Assembly (NCBI RefSeq): GCF_000802235.1
Contig: NZ_JTDL01000109.1
Location: forward strand, 1-64,000
Source: Sinomonas humi
Lineage (GTDB): Bacteria; Actinomycetota; Actinomycetes; Actinomycetales; Micrococcaceae
DNA: 64,000 nt
Direction of reading: 5' to 3'
The stretch's first letter is position 1. Every line of letters begins with the position of its first letter. The notes below the pieces were generated by a model that saw only the letters and a list, made by a program, of their open reading frames with translations, was not told the DNA's origin and did no database searches. The translations under genes were made by a program, and so were the position numbers. Positions 54,024-62,411 of this stretch are shown in pieces.

Positions 54024-55669
54024 GCGCGACAGGAGCCGGTGTCGAGAGTTCAGAAGCCGCCCCGGGAAGCCTCGTAGACGATCGGATCGCTGAGCGTCCC
54101 CGCGTCCAGCCTCGATGGTTGGCCGAGTCCACAGGAATGGTGCTCGCGTTGGCACTCGCGCTGCTGGCGGTATGGCACATGGATGCCACGGACCGCTCGT
54201 GGATCCTCTACTACGAGTCCGACAGCGTCCTGCCGGCGCTCGTGCGCGGGTCCGTCCTTGCTGGACAACCGCAGAACTGGTCCCTTTCGGCGGTGCTCTT
54301 CATCCCGGAGATGGGGCTCTATTTCGCGATCGCGGCGTTGGGGCTCGGGATCAAGGGAACCTTCGCGTTCAACGCGGTGGTGAACCTCCTCATGTTCTAC
54401 GGATCCTTGAGGCTCCTGAGCGGATTCGTGCAGCGGGAAGTGCCTCGATCGCGGCGCGTCGCCGGGGCGCTCGTCGCCTTCGGCGCACTGGTGTCCCTCA
54501 CTCTTCTGGAAGACTCCCCGCGTCCCGACACCTTCGAGCTCGCGTCACTGGTGGCAACGGCCACTTACTACAGCAGCACCGTGCTGGCGTCAGTGCTCGC
54601 GACGGGGATTGTCTCATCCCTTTCTACCGCTCGCCCTGGGCGGCGCCGGCGCCGACTCGAGTTCGGGCTGCTCGGCCTCACCGTCGCAGCCACCCTGACC
54701 AATCCTCTGTTCCTGGGCTGGGAGGTGGCCCCGCTGGCGCTGGTCCTTGCCCTCATGGCAAGGCGGCGCGTTATCCCTTGGCGCCACCTCATCCGTGTGG
54801 GTGTCGTCGTGGCCTTGGGCGCGGGACTCGGGTTCGCGGGCAGGATTCCCTTCTCGCATCTCATCGCGAAGGACGGTCCAGCCTATGTGGACCCTGGATC
54901 TGCTCCTTGGCTGGCCATCTACTACCCGAAGATGCTGGCCGAGCGCACTTCCACGATCATGGGGGCGCTGTCCCTCACAGCGGTCGTCGCCCTGATCCTC
55001 GTCTCAGGAATCGCCTTCCGCAAGTTCCTCTCCGAACGGGATGCGCGAGCTTCGGTGGTCGCCGGGATGGGATGGGTGGGGCCGGTGGTCGTCATGGTGG
55101 GTGCGATCGCCGTCGGCGCCTTCGGCACAAGATACTTCCAGCCGATGTTCTTCGCCCCAGTCTGCACACTCGCGCTCGCTCCCCGACTTTTCCGCGACGG
55201 TTTGATATTCATCCGTCCGCTTCCCCGCAGGACACTCAAAGTGCTTCTGGGCGCGACGGTGGCCGCCTGCGTGGCCTTCTCGGCGTTGGCCACGGGCGCC
55301 CTGAGCAGCTCGGCCACAACGATCAACCCGGACATCCGCTGTGTCGACGACTGGATCAGTGCAAGTCACCGCACGGGCGCGGGCCACTTCGGGACCATCC
55401 GCGGCCCCAAGGCCTATCTCGCTGAACCCGATCAGCTCATCCAGATAGACGATCCGTTCCGGGCCTTCCCTTGGCTTACCGACCGCACGGACTACGCCAC
55501 CAAGAAGGTCTCGTTCGTGCTCAGCGACGCGGCGTATCCCCTGCCGGTCCTGCCGGCGGCGGCCAAAGCGGCACCGCACCGCACCGTCTCCTGCGGCCGG
55601 TACACCATCACCGACTTCGGCCAACCCATTCTCCCCATCGGCCCAGCCCCAGCAGACTTGAGCTCATAA
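54020..55669 (+). CDS. Polytopic membrane protein, unknown
   Basis: 549 residues, about eleven spans, with a long outer loop after the first span and a C-terminal outer domain containing Cys residues (PDIRCVDDWISASH and TVSCGRYTITDFG). Layout resembles GT-C-type or flippase-like proteins, but I see no diagnostic motif. ATGA coupling to the acyltransferase suggests joint modification of a surface polymer. Confidence 0.75.
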   Translation: MSATGAGVESSEAAPGSLVDDRIAERPRVQPRWLAESTGMVLALALALLAVWHMDATDRSWILYYESDSVLPALVRGSVLAGQPQNWSLSAVLFIPEMGLYFAIAALGLGIKGTFAFNAVVNLLMFYGSLRLLSGFVQREVPRSRRVAGALVAFGALVSLTLLEDSPRPDTFELASLVATATYYSSTVLASVLATGIVSSLSTARPGRRRRRLEFGLLGLTVAATLTNPLFLGWEVAPLALVLALMARRRVIPWRHLIRVGVVVALGAGLGFAGRIPFSHLIAKDGPAYVDPGSAPWLAIYYPKMLAERTSTIMGALSLTAVVALILVSGIAFRKFLSERDARASVVAGMGWVGPVVVMVGAIAVGAFGTRYFQPMFFAPVCTLALAPRLFRDGLIFIRPLPRRTLKVLLGATVAACVAFSALATGALSSSATTINPDIRCVDDWISASHRTGAGHFGTIRGPKAYLAEPDQLIQIDDPFRAFPWLTDRTDYATKKVSFVLSDAAYPLPVLPAAAKAAPHRTVSCGRYTITDFGQPILPIGPAPADLSS

Positions 55670-55749
55670 AGGCCGTCGAGTAATGGCCGTCGAGCCTCCA
55701 AACACCGCTCCGGTGCGGGGCAGCTCCTCCGGCCGCCTTGCACTTCAGA

Positions 55750-55783
55750 CATCGACAAGGGTAAATATTCATCTGTGTCGATG
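55750..55783. promoter_or_regulatory. arsR promoter with ArsR-type operator
   Basis: CATCGACA (55750-55757) and TGTCGATG (55776-55783) flank a -10 TAAATA (55762-55767); a -35-like TTGCAC lies at 55738-55743 with an 18-bp spacer. Transcription would start at about 55774, so the mRNA for the GTG at 55775 is probably leaderless. Confidence 0.65.
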
Positions 55784-56131
55784 AATCCAGACCTGACCCC
55801 GGTGCAGGCGGTCGCGTGCTGCTCGCCCCTCGCCCGGGAGCCGTTGTCCGAGGAAGTGGCCGAGCAGGTCTCGGTCGTGCTGAAGGCGCTCGGCGATCCG
55901 GTACGGCTGCGCCTGATGTCCTTGGTCGCCTCCCACGAGGGCGGCGAGGCGTGCGTCTGCGACCTCAACAACGCCTTCGACCTCTCGCAGCCCACCATCA
56001 GCCACCATCTCAAGGTCCTGCACGAGGCCGGCCTCCTCGAGCGCGAGAAGCGCGGGGTCTGGGCGTACTACCGCGCCCGGACTGACATGCTCGAGAACCT
56101 CGCCGCCGTGATCGGCGGGACGCCGACGTGA
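55775..56131 (+). CDS. arsR: ArsR-family metalloregulator
   Basis: 118 residues. The winged helix (about 35-105) has DLSQPTISHHLKVLHEAGLLE. Cys pairs ACCSPL (15-16) and ACVCDL (about 59-61) are candidate As(III) ligands. A GTG start at 55775 is favoured by the promoter spacing; ATG 55781 is alternative. First gene of arsR-aqp-arsC. Confidence 0.93.
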   Translation: MSMNPDLTPVQAVACCSPLAREPLSEEVAEQVSVVLKALGDPVRLRLMSLVASHEGGEACVCDLNNAFDLSQPTISHHLKVLHEAGLLEREKRGVWAYYRARTDMLENLAAVIGGTPT

Positions 56132-56844
56132 GCCTGCTCGCCCGCCGCGCCACCGCCGAACTGGTCGGTACAGCGTTCCTGGTGATCGCCGTCGTCGGCT
56201 CCGGGATCATGGCCTCGCGGCTCTCCCCCAACGACACCGGGCTGGCGCTGCTCGAGAACAGCGTCGCAACCGGTGCGGCGCTCGTGGCCCTCATCGTGGC
56301 CCTCCAACCGGTCTCGGCGTCGTTCAACCCTGTGGTGACGCTCGTCGAGAAGGGCCTGGGCCTCGTGGACTGGCGCACGGCGGGGGCGCTCATCGTCGCG
56401 CAGTTCGTCGGCGGACTGCTCGGCACCGTGGTGGCCAACCTGATGTTCGGGCTCGACGCCGTGGCACTCTCCTCCCACACCCGAATGGGCCCGGGACTGT
56501 GGCTGGGTGAGGTCGTGGCCACGGTGGGCCTGCTGCTCGTGGTGTTCGGCACGGTCCGTTCGGGGCGCGCGGACCGGGTCGCCTTCGCCGTCGGCGGGTA
56601 CATCGCGGCGGCCTATTGGTTCACGAGCTCAACCAGCTTCGCGAATCCGGCAGTGACCCTCGCCCGCACCATCACGAATACCTTCGCCGGGATCGCCCCG
56701 GCCTCGGCCCCGTGGTTCGTCGTCGCCCAACTTGTGGGCGGCGCACTGGGGTTCCTGCTCGTCCGGTTCCTCTACCCCCTTGTTGCCAGCCACTCCTCCG
56801 AAGCCAGCGGCACAGCCGCGGCCGATCGAAAGGTCATCTCATGA
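56128..56844 (+). CDS. MIP-family aquaglyceroporin in ars operon
   Basis: 238 residues with six spans and two half-helices bearing NPV (FNPVVTLVEKG) and NPA (SFANPAVTLART). In ars operons, AqpS-type channels let As(III), formed inside by ArsC, flow out. Overlaps arsR (GTGA) and arsC (ATGA). No ACR3 or ArsB pump is seen in the operon. Confidence 0.92.
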   Translation: MSLLARRATAELVGTAFLVIAVVGSGIMASRLSPNDTGLALLENSVATGAALVALIVALQPVSASFNPVVTLVEKGLGLVDWRTAGALIVAQFVGGLLGTVVANLMFGLDAVALSSHTRMGPGLWLGEVVATVGLLLVVFGTVRSGRADRVAFAVGGYIAAAYWFTSSTSFANPAVTLARTITNTFAGIAPASAPWFVVAQLVGGALGFLLVRFLYPLVASHSSEASGTAAADRKVIS

Positions 56845-57251
56845 GCGCCAAGCCTTCCGTCCTCTTCGTCTGCGTGCACAACGCCGGCCGGTCCCAGATG
56901 GCAGCCGCCTACCTCAACCACCTCTCCGAGGGGCGGATCGAGGTCCGCTCCGCCGGATCCGAACCGGCCGAGAAGGTCAATCCCGCCGCCGTCGAGGCGA
57001 TGCTCGAGGAGGGCATCGACATCCGCAACGAGACCCCGAAGATCCTCACCACGGAGGCGGTGAAGGATTCCGACGTCGTCATCACCATGGGCTGCGGCGA
57101 TACCTGCCCGATTTTCCCCGGCAAGCGGTATGAGGATTGGGAGCTCGAGGACCCGGCGGGCAAGGGCGTGGAGGCAGTGCGCCCGATCCGGAACGAGATC
57201 AAGGGCCGGGTCCAGGCCCTCATCGCCGAACTGCTTCCCGCCGACGCCTGA
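56841..57251 (+). CDS. arsC: Arsenate reductase, thioredoxin-type
   Basis: 136 residues, low-molecular-weight phosphatase fold. P-loop CVHNAGRSQ (C11, R17), catalytic C85 and C89 in MGCGDTCPIFPG, WELEDPAGK. It reduces arsenate to arsenite. Starts at the ATG overlapping the aquaporin stop. Confidence 0.95.
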   Translation: MSAKPSVLFVCVHNAGRSQMAAAYLNHLSEGRIEVRSAGSEPAEKVNPAAVEAMLEEGIDIRNETPKILTTEAVKDSDVVITMGCGDTCPIFPGKRYEDWELEDPAGKGVEAVRPIRNEIKGRVQALIAELLPADA

Positions 57252-57327
57252 CTCCAAGAAGTCGCTACGCTCGGCCTCCAGCAAAATCCGGTACCGTTGC
57301 ATGGATTTTCCAGAGACGGGAGATGGC

Positions 57328-58518
57328 ATGGACCGGACCGCGGCAAGCGGCGGCGAGGACGACGGCGGAGATCGCCTCCTTGCCCTCGCCTCGCTGGGAT
57401 TGGTGGGCACCGGGGCCGAGGAACGCTTCGATCGGATCACGCGGGCGGCGCAGGAGCTGTTCGAGGTCCCAGTCGCCGCGGTGAACCTGCTCGACGACCA
57501 TTACCTCTACACGAAGTCGCCCCAGTTCCCGGGCACCGCCGTGCGGAACCGCCCAGACACGTTCTGCGACGTCACCATCAGCGCAGACGAGCTCACCGTC
57601 TCCCCCGACACCGCCGCGGATCCCCGGTTCTCAGACAAGCCCGACGTCGCCGGCGGGAGGGGCGTTCGCTTCTATGCCGGCCGCCCGCTCCACGTCGACG
57701 GCCACCCTGTCGGGACTCTCTGCCTCTACGACGTCCGTCCCCGCGAACTCACCCGAGACGCCCTGAATCGCTTCGATGAAATGGGCGCCTGGGCCGAACG
57801 GGAGCTGCTGGATTCCCGCGAAATCGAGCACGCCGTGACCGTTCAGCAGGCACTCCTGCCCACCATCTCTCCCGCCGCACCCGCCTACGCCGTCGCCGCA
57901 ACGAGCGCTCCCCTCAACGGACTCGGAGGCGACTTCTACTCATGGCGCCGGGTCGGCGAAACCGTCGAACTAACGGTGGCCGACGTCATGGGCAAAGGCG
58001 TTGCCGCTGCCCTCATGGCGGCCACCGTCCGCGCCGCACTGTATTCCCGGGAACCCGGCTCGCCAGCCGAGCAGCTCGAGGGAACCGGGAGAGTGCTCGA
58101 TCAGGATCTCGAGGCGACCGGGATCTTCGCGACGGTCTTCCACGCCCGGCTCGACATCGAGACCGGTGCCGTCGCCTACGCCGACGCGGGCCACGGGCTG
58201 AACCTCCTGGTCCGAGCCGACGGGGGCCACGAGCAGCTCCGCGGGTCCGGCCTGCCCCTCGGCCTCGAACTCTCCACGTCACGCCGTGACGAGCACGCCA
58301 CCCTCGAGCCCGGCGACACCCTCGTCTCCTTCACCGACGGGCTCCTCGAACTGCACGGGGGAACGCTCGCGGCCTTCGAGGACATCGCCCGGCTCGTCGC
58401 CGAACATCGCGACCCGAGCTCCATCGTCGAGGCCGTGAAAGCCCTCGTCGCCGAGGCGGCTCCGGACGACGACGTCACCGTCCTCGCCGTCCACAGAACC
58501 CGGGGCGAGGGAAGTTAA
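57328..58518 (+). CDS. GAF domain and SpoIIE/PP2C-type phosphatase
   Basis: 396 residues from the ATG at 57328 with GGGAGA upstream (ATG 57301 is alternative). The GAF domain (about 20-155) has FEVPVAAVNLLDDHYLYTKS; the PP2C-SpoIIE domain (about 185-392) has GLGGDFYSWRRVG, VADVMGKGVAAALMAA and FTDGLLELHGG. It probably dephosphorylates an anti-sigma antagonist in a partner-switching stress pathway; no such partner is adjacent. Confidence 0.91.
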   Translation: MDRTAASGGEDDGGDRLLALASLGLVGTGAEERFDRITRAAQELFEVPVAAVNLLDDHYLYTKSPQFPGTAVRNRPDTFCDVTISADELTVSPDTAADPRFSDKPDVAGGRGVRFYAGRPLHVDGHPVGTLCLYDVRPRELTRDALNRFDEMGAWAERELLDSREIEHAVTVQQALLPTISPAAPAYAVAATSAPLNGLGGDFYSWRRVGETVELTVADVMGKGVAAALMAATVRAALYSREPGSPAEQLEGTGRVLDQDLEATGIFATVFHARLDIETGAVAYADAGHGLNLLVRADGGHEQLRGSGLPLGLELSTSRRDEHATLEPGDTLVSFTDGLLELHGGTLAAFEDIARLVAEHRDPSSIVEAVKALVAEAAPDDDVTVLAVHRTRGEGS

Positions 58519-58873
58519 GTGGTACTTGGTCCGGATTCGAGTACCGGCAAGTGTTGGACCCGCCCGGGACGCGTGGGAGCGTAGAAGCATGTTCCGGCTG
58601 GGCGGGGCAGGGCCAACTGAATACGCCGAATATCTAACTAAATACCGGAATGAGGGCCTCTGAAGAAATGGGACTATGGGGGCCCTCATCGGTGTCTAGG
58701 ATCGGCTCAGTTCAGCCGCTATCTGCTGACCTTCGCAGTCGCCAACCCAGCCTTGAAAGCGCGCGGCGGCGTCGACGTCGTCGTCACCGTAGCCCTCTTG
58801 CTCCTCATCGCCCGCCCGGCGATTCCGGGCACCGGGCACCCGTCACCGAGGAGAAGGAAGCCCGCGGGCCCGC
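58519..58873. other. Intergenic region, no gene seen
   Basis: 355 bp between the phosphatase and the convergent helicase-associated protein gene. Short open frames are low-complexity Arg/Pro and unsupported; no terminator is obvious. Confidence 0.5.
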
Positions 58874-59143
58874 CTAGGCCCAGTGGGCTCCGAGGATCTC
58901 CTCGATCATCCTGCTCCGCGATTCAGGGAGCGTACCGCTGCGCTCGGCCGCCCTCTGCGCTTCGAGCCAAGCTCCGAGCCACGACTCGGAGGCTTCCTCT
59001 GCATTCCATTCGGGAACGCGGTCGTGCCTTTCGTGGAAGTCGGCCAGAGCGTGGAGGATCCTTGCGAACTGGTCCTCCGGCTGCTTCGGCTCGGGGAGTC
59101 CTGTGATCTCCCTCGCCATCCTCTGCCGCATCACTTCGTCCAT
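58874..59143 (-). CDS. Helicase-associated-domain protein
   Basis: 89 residues. The pattern FHERHDRVPEWNAEEASE, SWLGAWLEAQRAAERSG and a later Leu/Trp end matches the helicase-associated (HA) domain found in repeats next to superfamily 2 helicases. Here it is free-standing. GGGGGAG precedes the ATG. Third gene behind the BTAD regulator; probably nucleic-acid binding. Confidence 0.65.
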   Translation of the reverse strand: MDEVMRQRMAREITGLPEPKQPEDQFARILHALADFHERHDRVPEWNAEEASESWLGAWLEAQRAAERSGTLPESRSRMIEEILGAHWA

Positions 59144-59185
59144 TTGTCTCCCCCATCCCGAGCCGCTGTTGAGGTGAAGCGGCGC

Positions 59186-59359
59186 TCATTCGCTCCCTGA
59201 GGCCGGGTCCTCGACCCGCGTGGGTTCGGTTCCGGCTGAATGGCGGGGGTGCTGGCCCCAGCGGCGGAAGAACCTCATGCATCCTGTCCACCAGGTTCTG
59301 CGGCCACCGTGCCGAGAGAACCGAGCGGTTTCGAACCCTTCACCGTTGTCGAGGGCCAT
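59186..59359 (-). CDS. Small cationic protein (57 residues)
   Basis: ATG at 59359, two bases after the BTAD gene stop (TGA-AC-ATG); the GAAGGAGG that serves it is inside the BTAD 3' end, so translation is coupled. The middle is basic and aromatic (RRTWWTGCMRFFRRW) with one Cys; the C-terminus is acidic. No family recognised. The strong, well-placed ribosome-binding site supports it as a real gene. Confidence 0.65.
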   Translation of the reverse strand: MALDNGEGFETARFSRHGGRRTWWTGCMRFFRRWGQHPRHSAGTEPTRVEDPASGSE

Positions 59360-59361
59360 GT

Positions 59362-60129
59362 TCAACTGCCTCCTTCTGTTGTTGCGCCGCTTGCGTGGGT
59401 AGCAGCGGTGAGCGGACGACGACGGCCGCCCCCGCCGTACGTTTCCGTCGCCAGGCCGAGTGCCCCGGTAAGGGCTGGGCTCGGCTCGGCCCCTGTCTGC
59501 TTCAGGAGCCGGTGGCGGAAGTCCTCGTGGACGTAGAAGGCCTCGTGCAGGTTGCCGCCGAGGATGAGCGCTCGGATCAGGAGGGCGTGGGAAGACTCGC
59601 GCAGGGGCGCGATCGCTGCCGAGCTTCGTGCGGCGGCGGCGGCCGTTGCCGCGTCGTCGAACTGCAGGCTGCAGCGGGCGATCGCTTCGAGAGTGGCGAG
59701 GCGAAAGAGCCGCACCAGCTCGCGGTAATGCAGGGTCCAGCCTTCGGCCCACCCGGGGAGGAGCTCGGCGTCCCTGAGTTCGCCGATGAGTTCAGGAGCT
59801 GCGTGGACTATCGCGTTCGGGCCGTCGGCGGCCCGCAGCAGTTCGGTGAGGTCCACCCCGACCTCGGGCGCGAGGGCGAGCAGTTCCTCGCTGTCGTCCA
59901 GGAGTCCTGGCATGCCGTGCTGGACCCTGGACACCTCTGCCCTGAGCCGTTCCATGGAGTCTTCCGGCGCCCGCCCCGGCAGGAGAAGCTGCGCGACTGC
60001 TTCGAAGGAGGCTGGCCCGGCAAGGGTTACGCCGGCGACCAAGCGCCTCCTGAACCCACCGATGGGGACCGGTGCACCATCGCACACGAGTTCCCAGCGC
60101 CGCAGCAGCTGGACCTCCCATTTCGACAC
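59362..60129 (-). CDS. BTAD-type transcriptional regulator
   Basis: 255 residues from the GTG at 60129, with AGGGG seven bases upstream. N-terminal winged-helix-like part (EVQLLRRWELVCDGAPVPIGG is the SARP-type start) and C-terminal BTAD helices (LHYRELVRLFRLATLEAIARCS to AFYVHEDFRHRLL). Regulators of this type often switch on secondary-metabolite or surface genes. Heads a three-gene operon. Confidence 0.83.
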   Translation of the reverse strand: MSKWEVQLLRRWELVCDGAPVPIGGFRRRLVAGVTLAGPASFEAVAQLLLPGRAPEDSMERLRAEVSRVQHGMPGLLDDSEELLALAPEVGVDLTELLRAADGPNAIVHAAPELIGELRDAELLPGWAEGWTLHYRELVRLFRLATLEAIARCSLQFDDAATAAAAARSSAAIAPLRESSHALLIRALILGGNLHEAFYVHEDFRHRLLKQTGAEPSPALTGALGLATETYGGGGRRRPLTAATHASGATTEGGS

Positions 60130-60423
60130 ACTCACACCCCTGTACCGGCGTTGACCGCCCCAATCCCTGTCAAGGGCCGCGATAGCGGCCCACAATCCAG
60201 TACAGACCAGACCGTTCCTTCTGTCCCGAGTGGTGGCTACGCGTCCTTATTTGAGGGCCACTCAGGCTGTGCGGGCCCGGGTACTCAGGAGAGGAGTGCG
60301 GAACACGGGCGGCTACTCGAAATAGGGGCGGACGACGGCGGATGCGCACCTTCCTCGGGGAAGAGCACCGGGTGTGCCGCGAACGTGAGCAAAGCGTCCA
60401 TGAGACGGAGGCAAAGAAAAGAA
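60130..60423. other. Intergenic region, no gene seen
   Basis: About 300 bp upstream of the BTAD gene and downstream of the secreted-protein terminator. It should hold the BTAD promoter; no clear motif seen. Confidence 0.4.
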
Positions 60424-60447
60424 CCCCGCGATCCGTAGATCGCGGGG
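60424..60447 (-). terminator. Terminator of the secreted-protein gene
   Basis: 9-bp perfect stem (60424-60432 / 60439-60447), 6-nt loop, followed on the minus strand by a U-rich stretch (TTCTTTTCTTT). Confidence 0.85.
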
Positions 60448-60498
60448 CTCCTCTTGATGCGGCAACCCGATGGCCTGGCGCCTAGCTGGCTGTAGGGC

Positions 60499-61068
60499 TT
60501 ACAGGCCGGCGAGAAGGTTGTTGAGGACCTGGGTTAAGCCTGGGAGGCCATGCCCGTTGTCCAGCAAGCCAGCGACACTGCACAGCAGATTGCCGAGAAG
60601 GTTCCCCGGCCCGGGCTGTGCGGTGATGTTGAGGTTCACCTGGTTCAGATCGACAACGAGGCCGAGCAGATCGAGGTGAAGCGGCCCGAGAGTCAGGCTC
60701 AACACGTTACACGCGCCGCTGGTGGAAGCGTTCGTGACTGTTGAGGTGACCGGGGAGTTGACGATGTTCGTCACCGCTCCAGAAGCTGAGGTCAGCGTTC
60801 CATTGAAGAGACCCTGGACAACCAGCTGCCCGTTCTGGTTGAGGAAGTGAGTGGGCGTGAACGTGCCCGCCAAGGTGCTGCCGTCGGAGAGGACCTGGTT
60901 GATCGTCACGGGAGCAATAGTGGCGGGTGCCGTCTGGGCAGCGCTCGAGACGGAAGGAGCCGTGACCGATGCAGGTTCCGCAGCGTTGGATGCTGCTGCA
61001 GCCGAAACCATGAACGCCCCCGAGAGCGCGACGGTCAGGACGGGTGCGAGAAACTTCGTCTTCTTCAT
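60499..61068 (-). CDS. Secreted protein, unknown
   Basis: 189 residues. Signal peptide 1-30 (KKTKFLAPVLTVALSGAFM, cleavage near ASNAA). The mature part has a repeated beta pattern (VQGLFNGTLT), two Cys (GACNVLSLTLGPL and LLCSVAG) that may pair, and LHLDLLGLVVDLNQVNLNI, a motif seen in small actinobacterial exported proteins. GGAGGT precedes the ATG. Function unknown. Confidence 0.75.
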   Translation of the reverse strand: MKKTKFLAPVLTVALSGAFMVSAAAASNAAEPASVTAPSVSSAAQTAPATIAPVTINQVLSDGSTLAGTFTPTHFLNQNGQLVVQGLFNGTLTSASGAVTNIVNSPVTSTVTNASTSGACNVLSLTLGPLHLDLLGLVVDLNQVNLNITAQPGPGNLLGNLLCSVAGLLDNGHGLPGLTQVLNNLLAGL

Positions 61069-61281
61069 CTTGGATCTACCTCCAATAGATCAGCCGGAAA
61101 ACGGCCGCAAGCCGCTGTCCGGGCTCAATCTGAGCTGCGGGGCTCTCCCGCATTGCAGGCCGATACCCTCGCTCGAGAGGCCGTAATCACATCTGCGACC
61201 TGAGTGATGGAGGGGTAGACAAGGATCGAGAATGTCCTTCATCATGCCGCGCAAGACTGCGACAGAGGGCGGCTTGCGCTC

Positions 61282-62406
61282 TTACGAGGCGAGAAGTGAG
61301 AGCACTCCGCTCGCAAAGTTTTCAATCATCCCATCCAGCCGCGGGTATTCGCGCGGCAGAGACCTCGGCTCGGACTTGCTCTCGCTGAGGATGAGATCGG
61401 CGTACGCCTGCGGCGAGTCTTCGCTCTGCAGAAGCGACTCCCCCAGCTCGAGGTACTCAGATTCGGGGGCATGGTATGGCCAAGTTGTCGAGAGGACAGG
61501 CAGCCCGAGCGCCAAGGCATCGACGGCGATCAGGCCGATTCGCCCCGGCATGAGGATGGCGCGCGACTTGCGGCCCAAGGCAGCCTTGATCCGCGCGTCG
61601 GCGTAGCCAACAAGGCTGACTTGCCCTCTCTCGGACGCCCGGCTCAGAAGGGACTCTTCCTCGCCGCGCCCCGCTACGAGGAGCCGAATAGCGGGATCCT
61701 GATCCCAAACTCGGTCTAAAGCGTCCGCGAGGAATCCAATGCGTTTGCTCGCGTCGAGCCCCCCAATAAAGGCATACGTCTTTCGCCGATCGATCTCCCC
61801 GGTGGACGCGAGGAGCTCCGCGGCCTCGTGATCGTCGACGCCTGCGACCGCGTCATCGAGGGCAGTTGTGTCGATCGTGTTCATCACCGTGGTAACCCGG
61901 CGGGGATCGGCACCGAGTTCAACCGCGAGGCGAGCCCCGCCAGGCGTGTAGGCGAAGACCTGTAGCGCTTTGCGCACCTGCCAGCGTTCCACGAGGGCGT
62001 CCAACGGATTCGGGTCGCCGACATAGGAGCCGATGTGCCCCCACACTCCGACCTTGATGTTCCGGAACGTCGAGAGGGCGAGAGCGAGATTCGTGTCCAG
62101 CGACGAACCGAGGTGACCGACGACGACGGCGTCGCACCCTTTCCAGAAGCTGTAGGCAGTTCCGAGGCGAACAGTTCGTCTGCCCAAGGGAATCTGCCGC
62201 TGGCTGAAGTGCTCGACCCAAGGAAGATCGGCCGCATCGTTCCGCCCCGACTGGGAGCCGTCCGGGTCGTCGGCAATGATGGTGAGATCGATTCCGTGCT
62301 CATCGAGCCGTGCTCGTAGACCTTCGAAGAAGGCGACCCGGTAGGTCGGAACGTAAGGCTGAACGATCGCAACCTTTGCCCGCAGCTTGTTGTCAGCTTG
62401 CCCCAT
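61282..62406 (-). CDS. Glycosyltransferase, GT4-like
   Basis: 374 residues from the ATG at 62406. N-terminal Rossmann half KVAIVQPYVPTYRVAFFEGL, C-terminal half with the hinge FIGGLDASKRIGFLADAL and the donor-site region LALGLPVLSTTWPYHAPESEYL. Encoded directly behind UDP-glucose dehydrogenase, so the donor may be UDP-glucuronate-derived. Confidence 0.85.
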   Translation of the reverse strand: MGQADNKLRAKVAIVQPYVPTYRVAFFEGLRARLDEHGIDLTIIADDPDGSQSGRNDAADLPWVEHFSQRQIPLGRRTVRLGTAYSFWKGCDAVVVGHLGSSLDTNLALALSTFRNIKVGVWGHIGSYVGDPNPLDALVERWQVRKALQVFAYTPGGARLAVELGADPRRVTTVMNTIDTTALDDAVAGVDDHEAAELLASTGEIDRRKTYAFIGGLDASKRIGFLADALDRVWDQDPAIRLLVAGRGEEESLLSRASERGQVSLVGYADARIKAALGRKSRAILMPGRIGLIAVDALALGLPVLSTTWPYHAPESEYLELGESLLQSEDSPQAYADLILSESKSEPRSLPREYPRLDGMIENFASGVLSLLAS

Positions 62407-62411
62407 ACGGA

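Noticed and set aside
58753-59106. 117-codon open frame
   Set aside because: Only a short hydrophobic run and then Arg/Pro-rich sequence overlapping the opposite gene; no ribosome-binding site.
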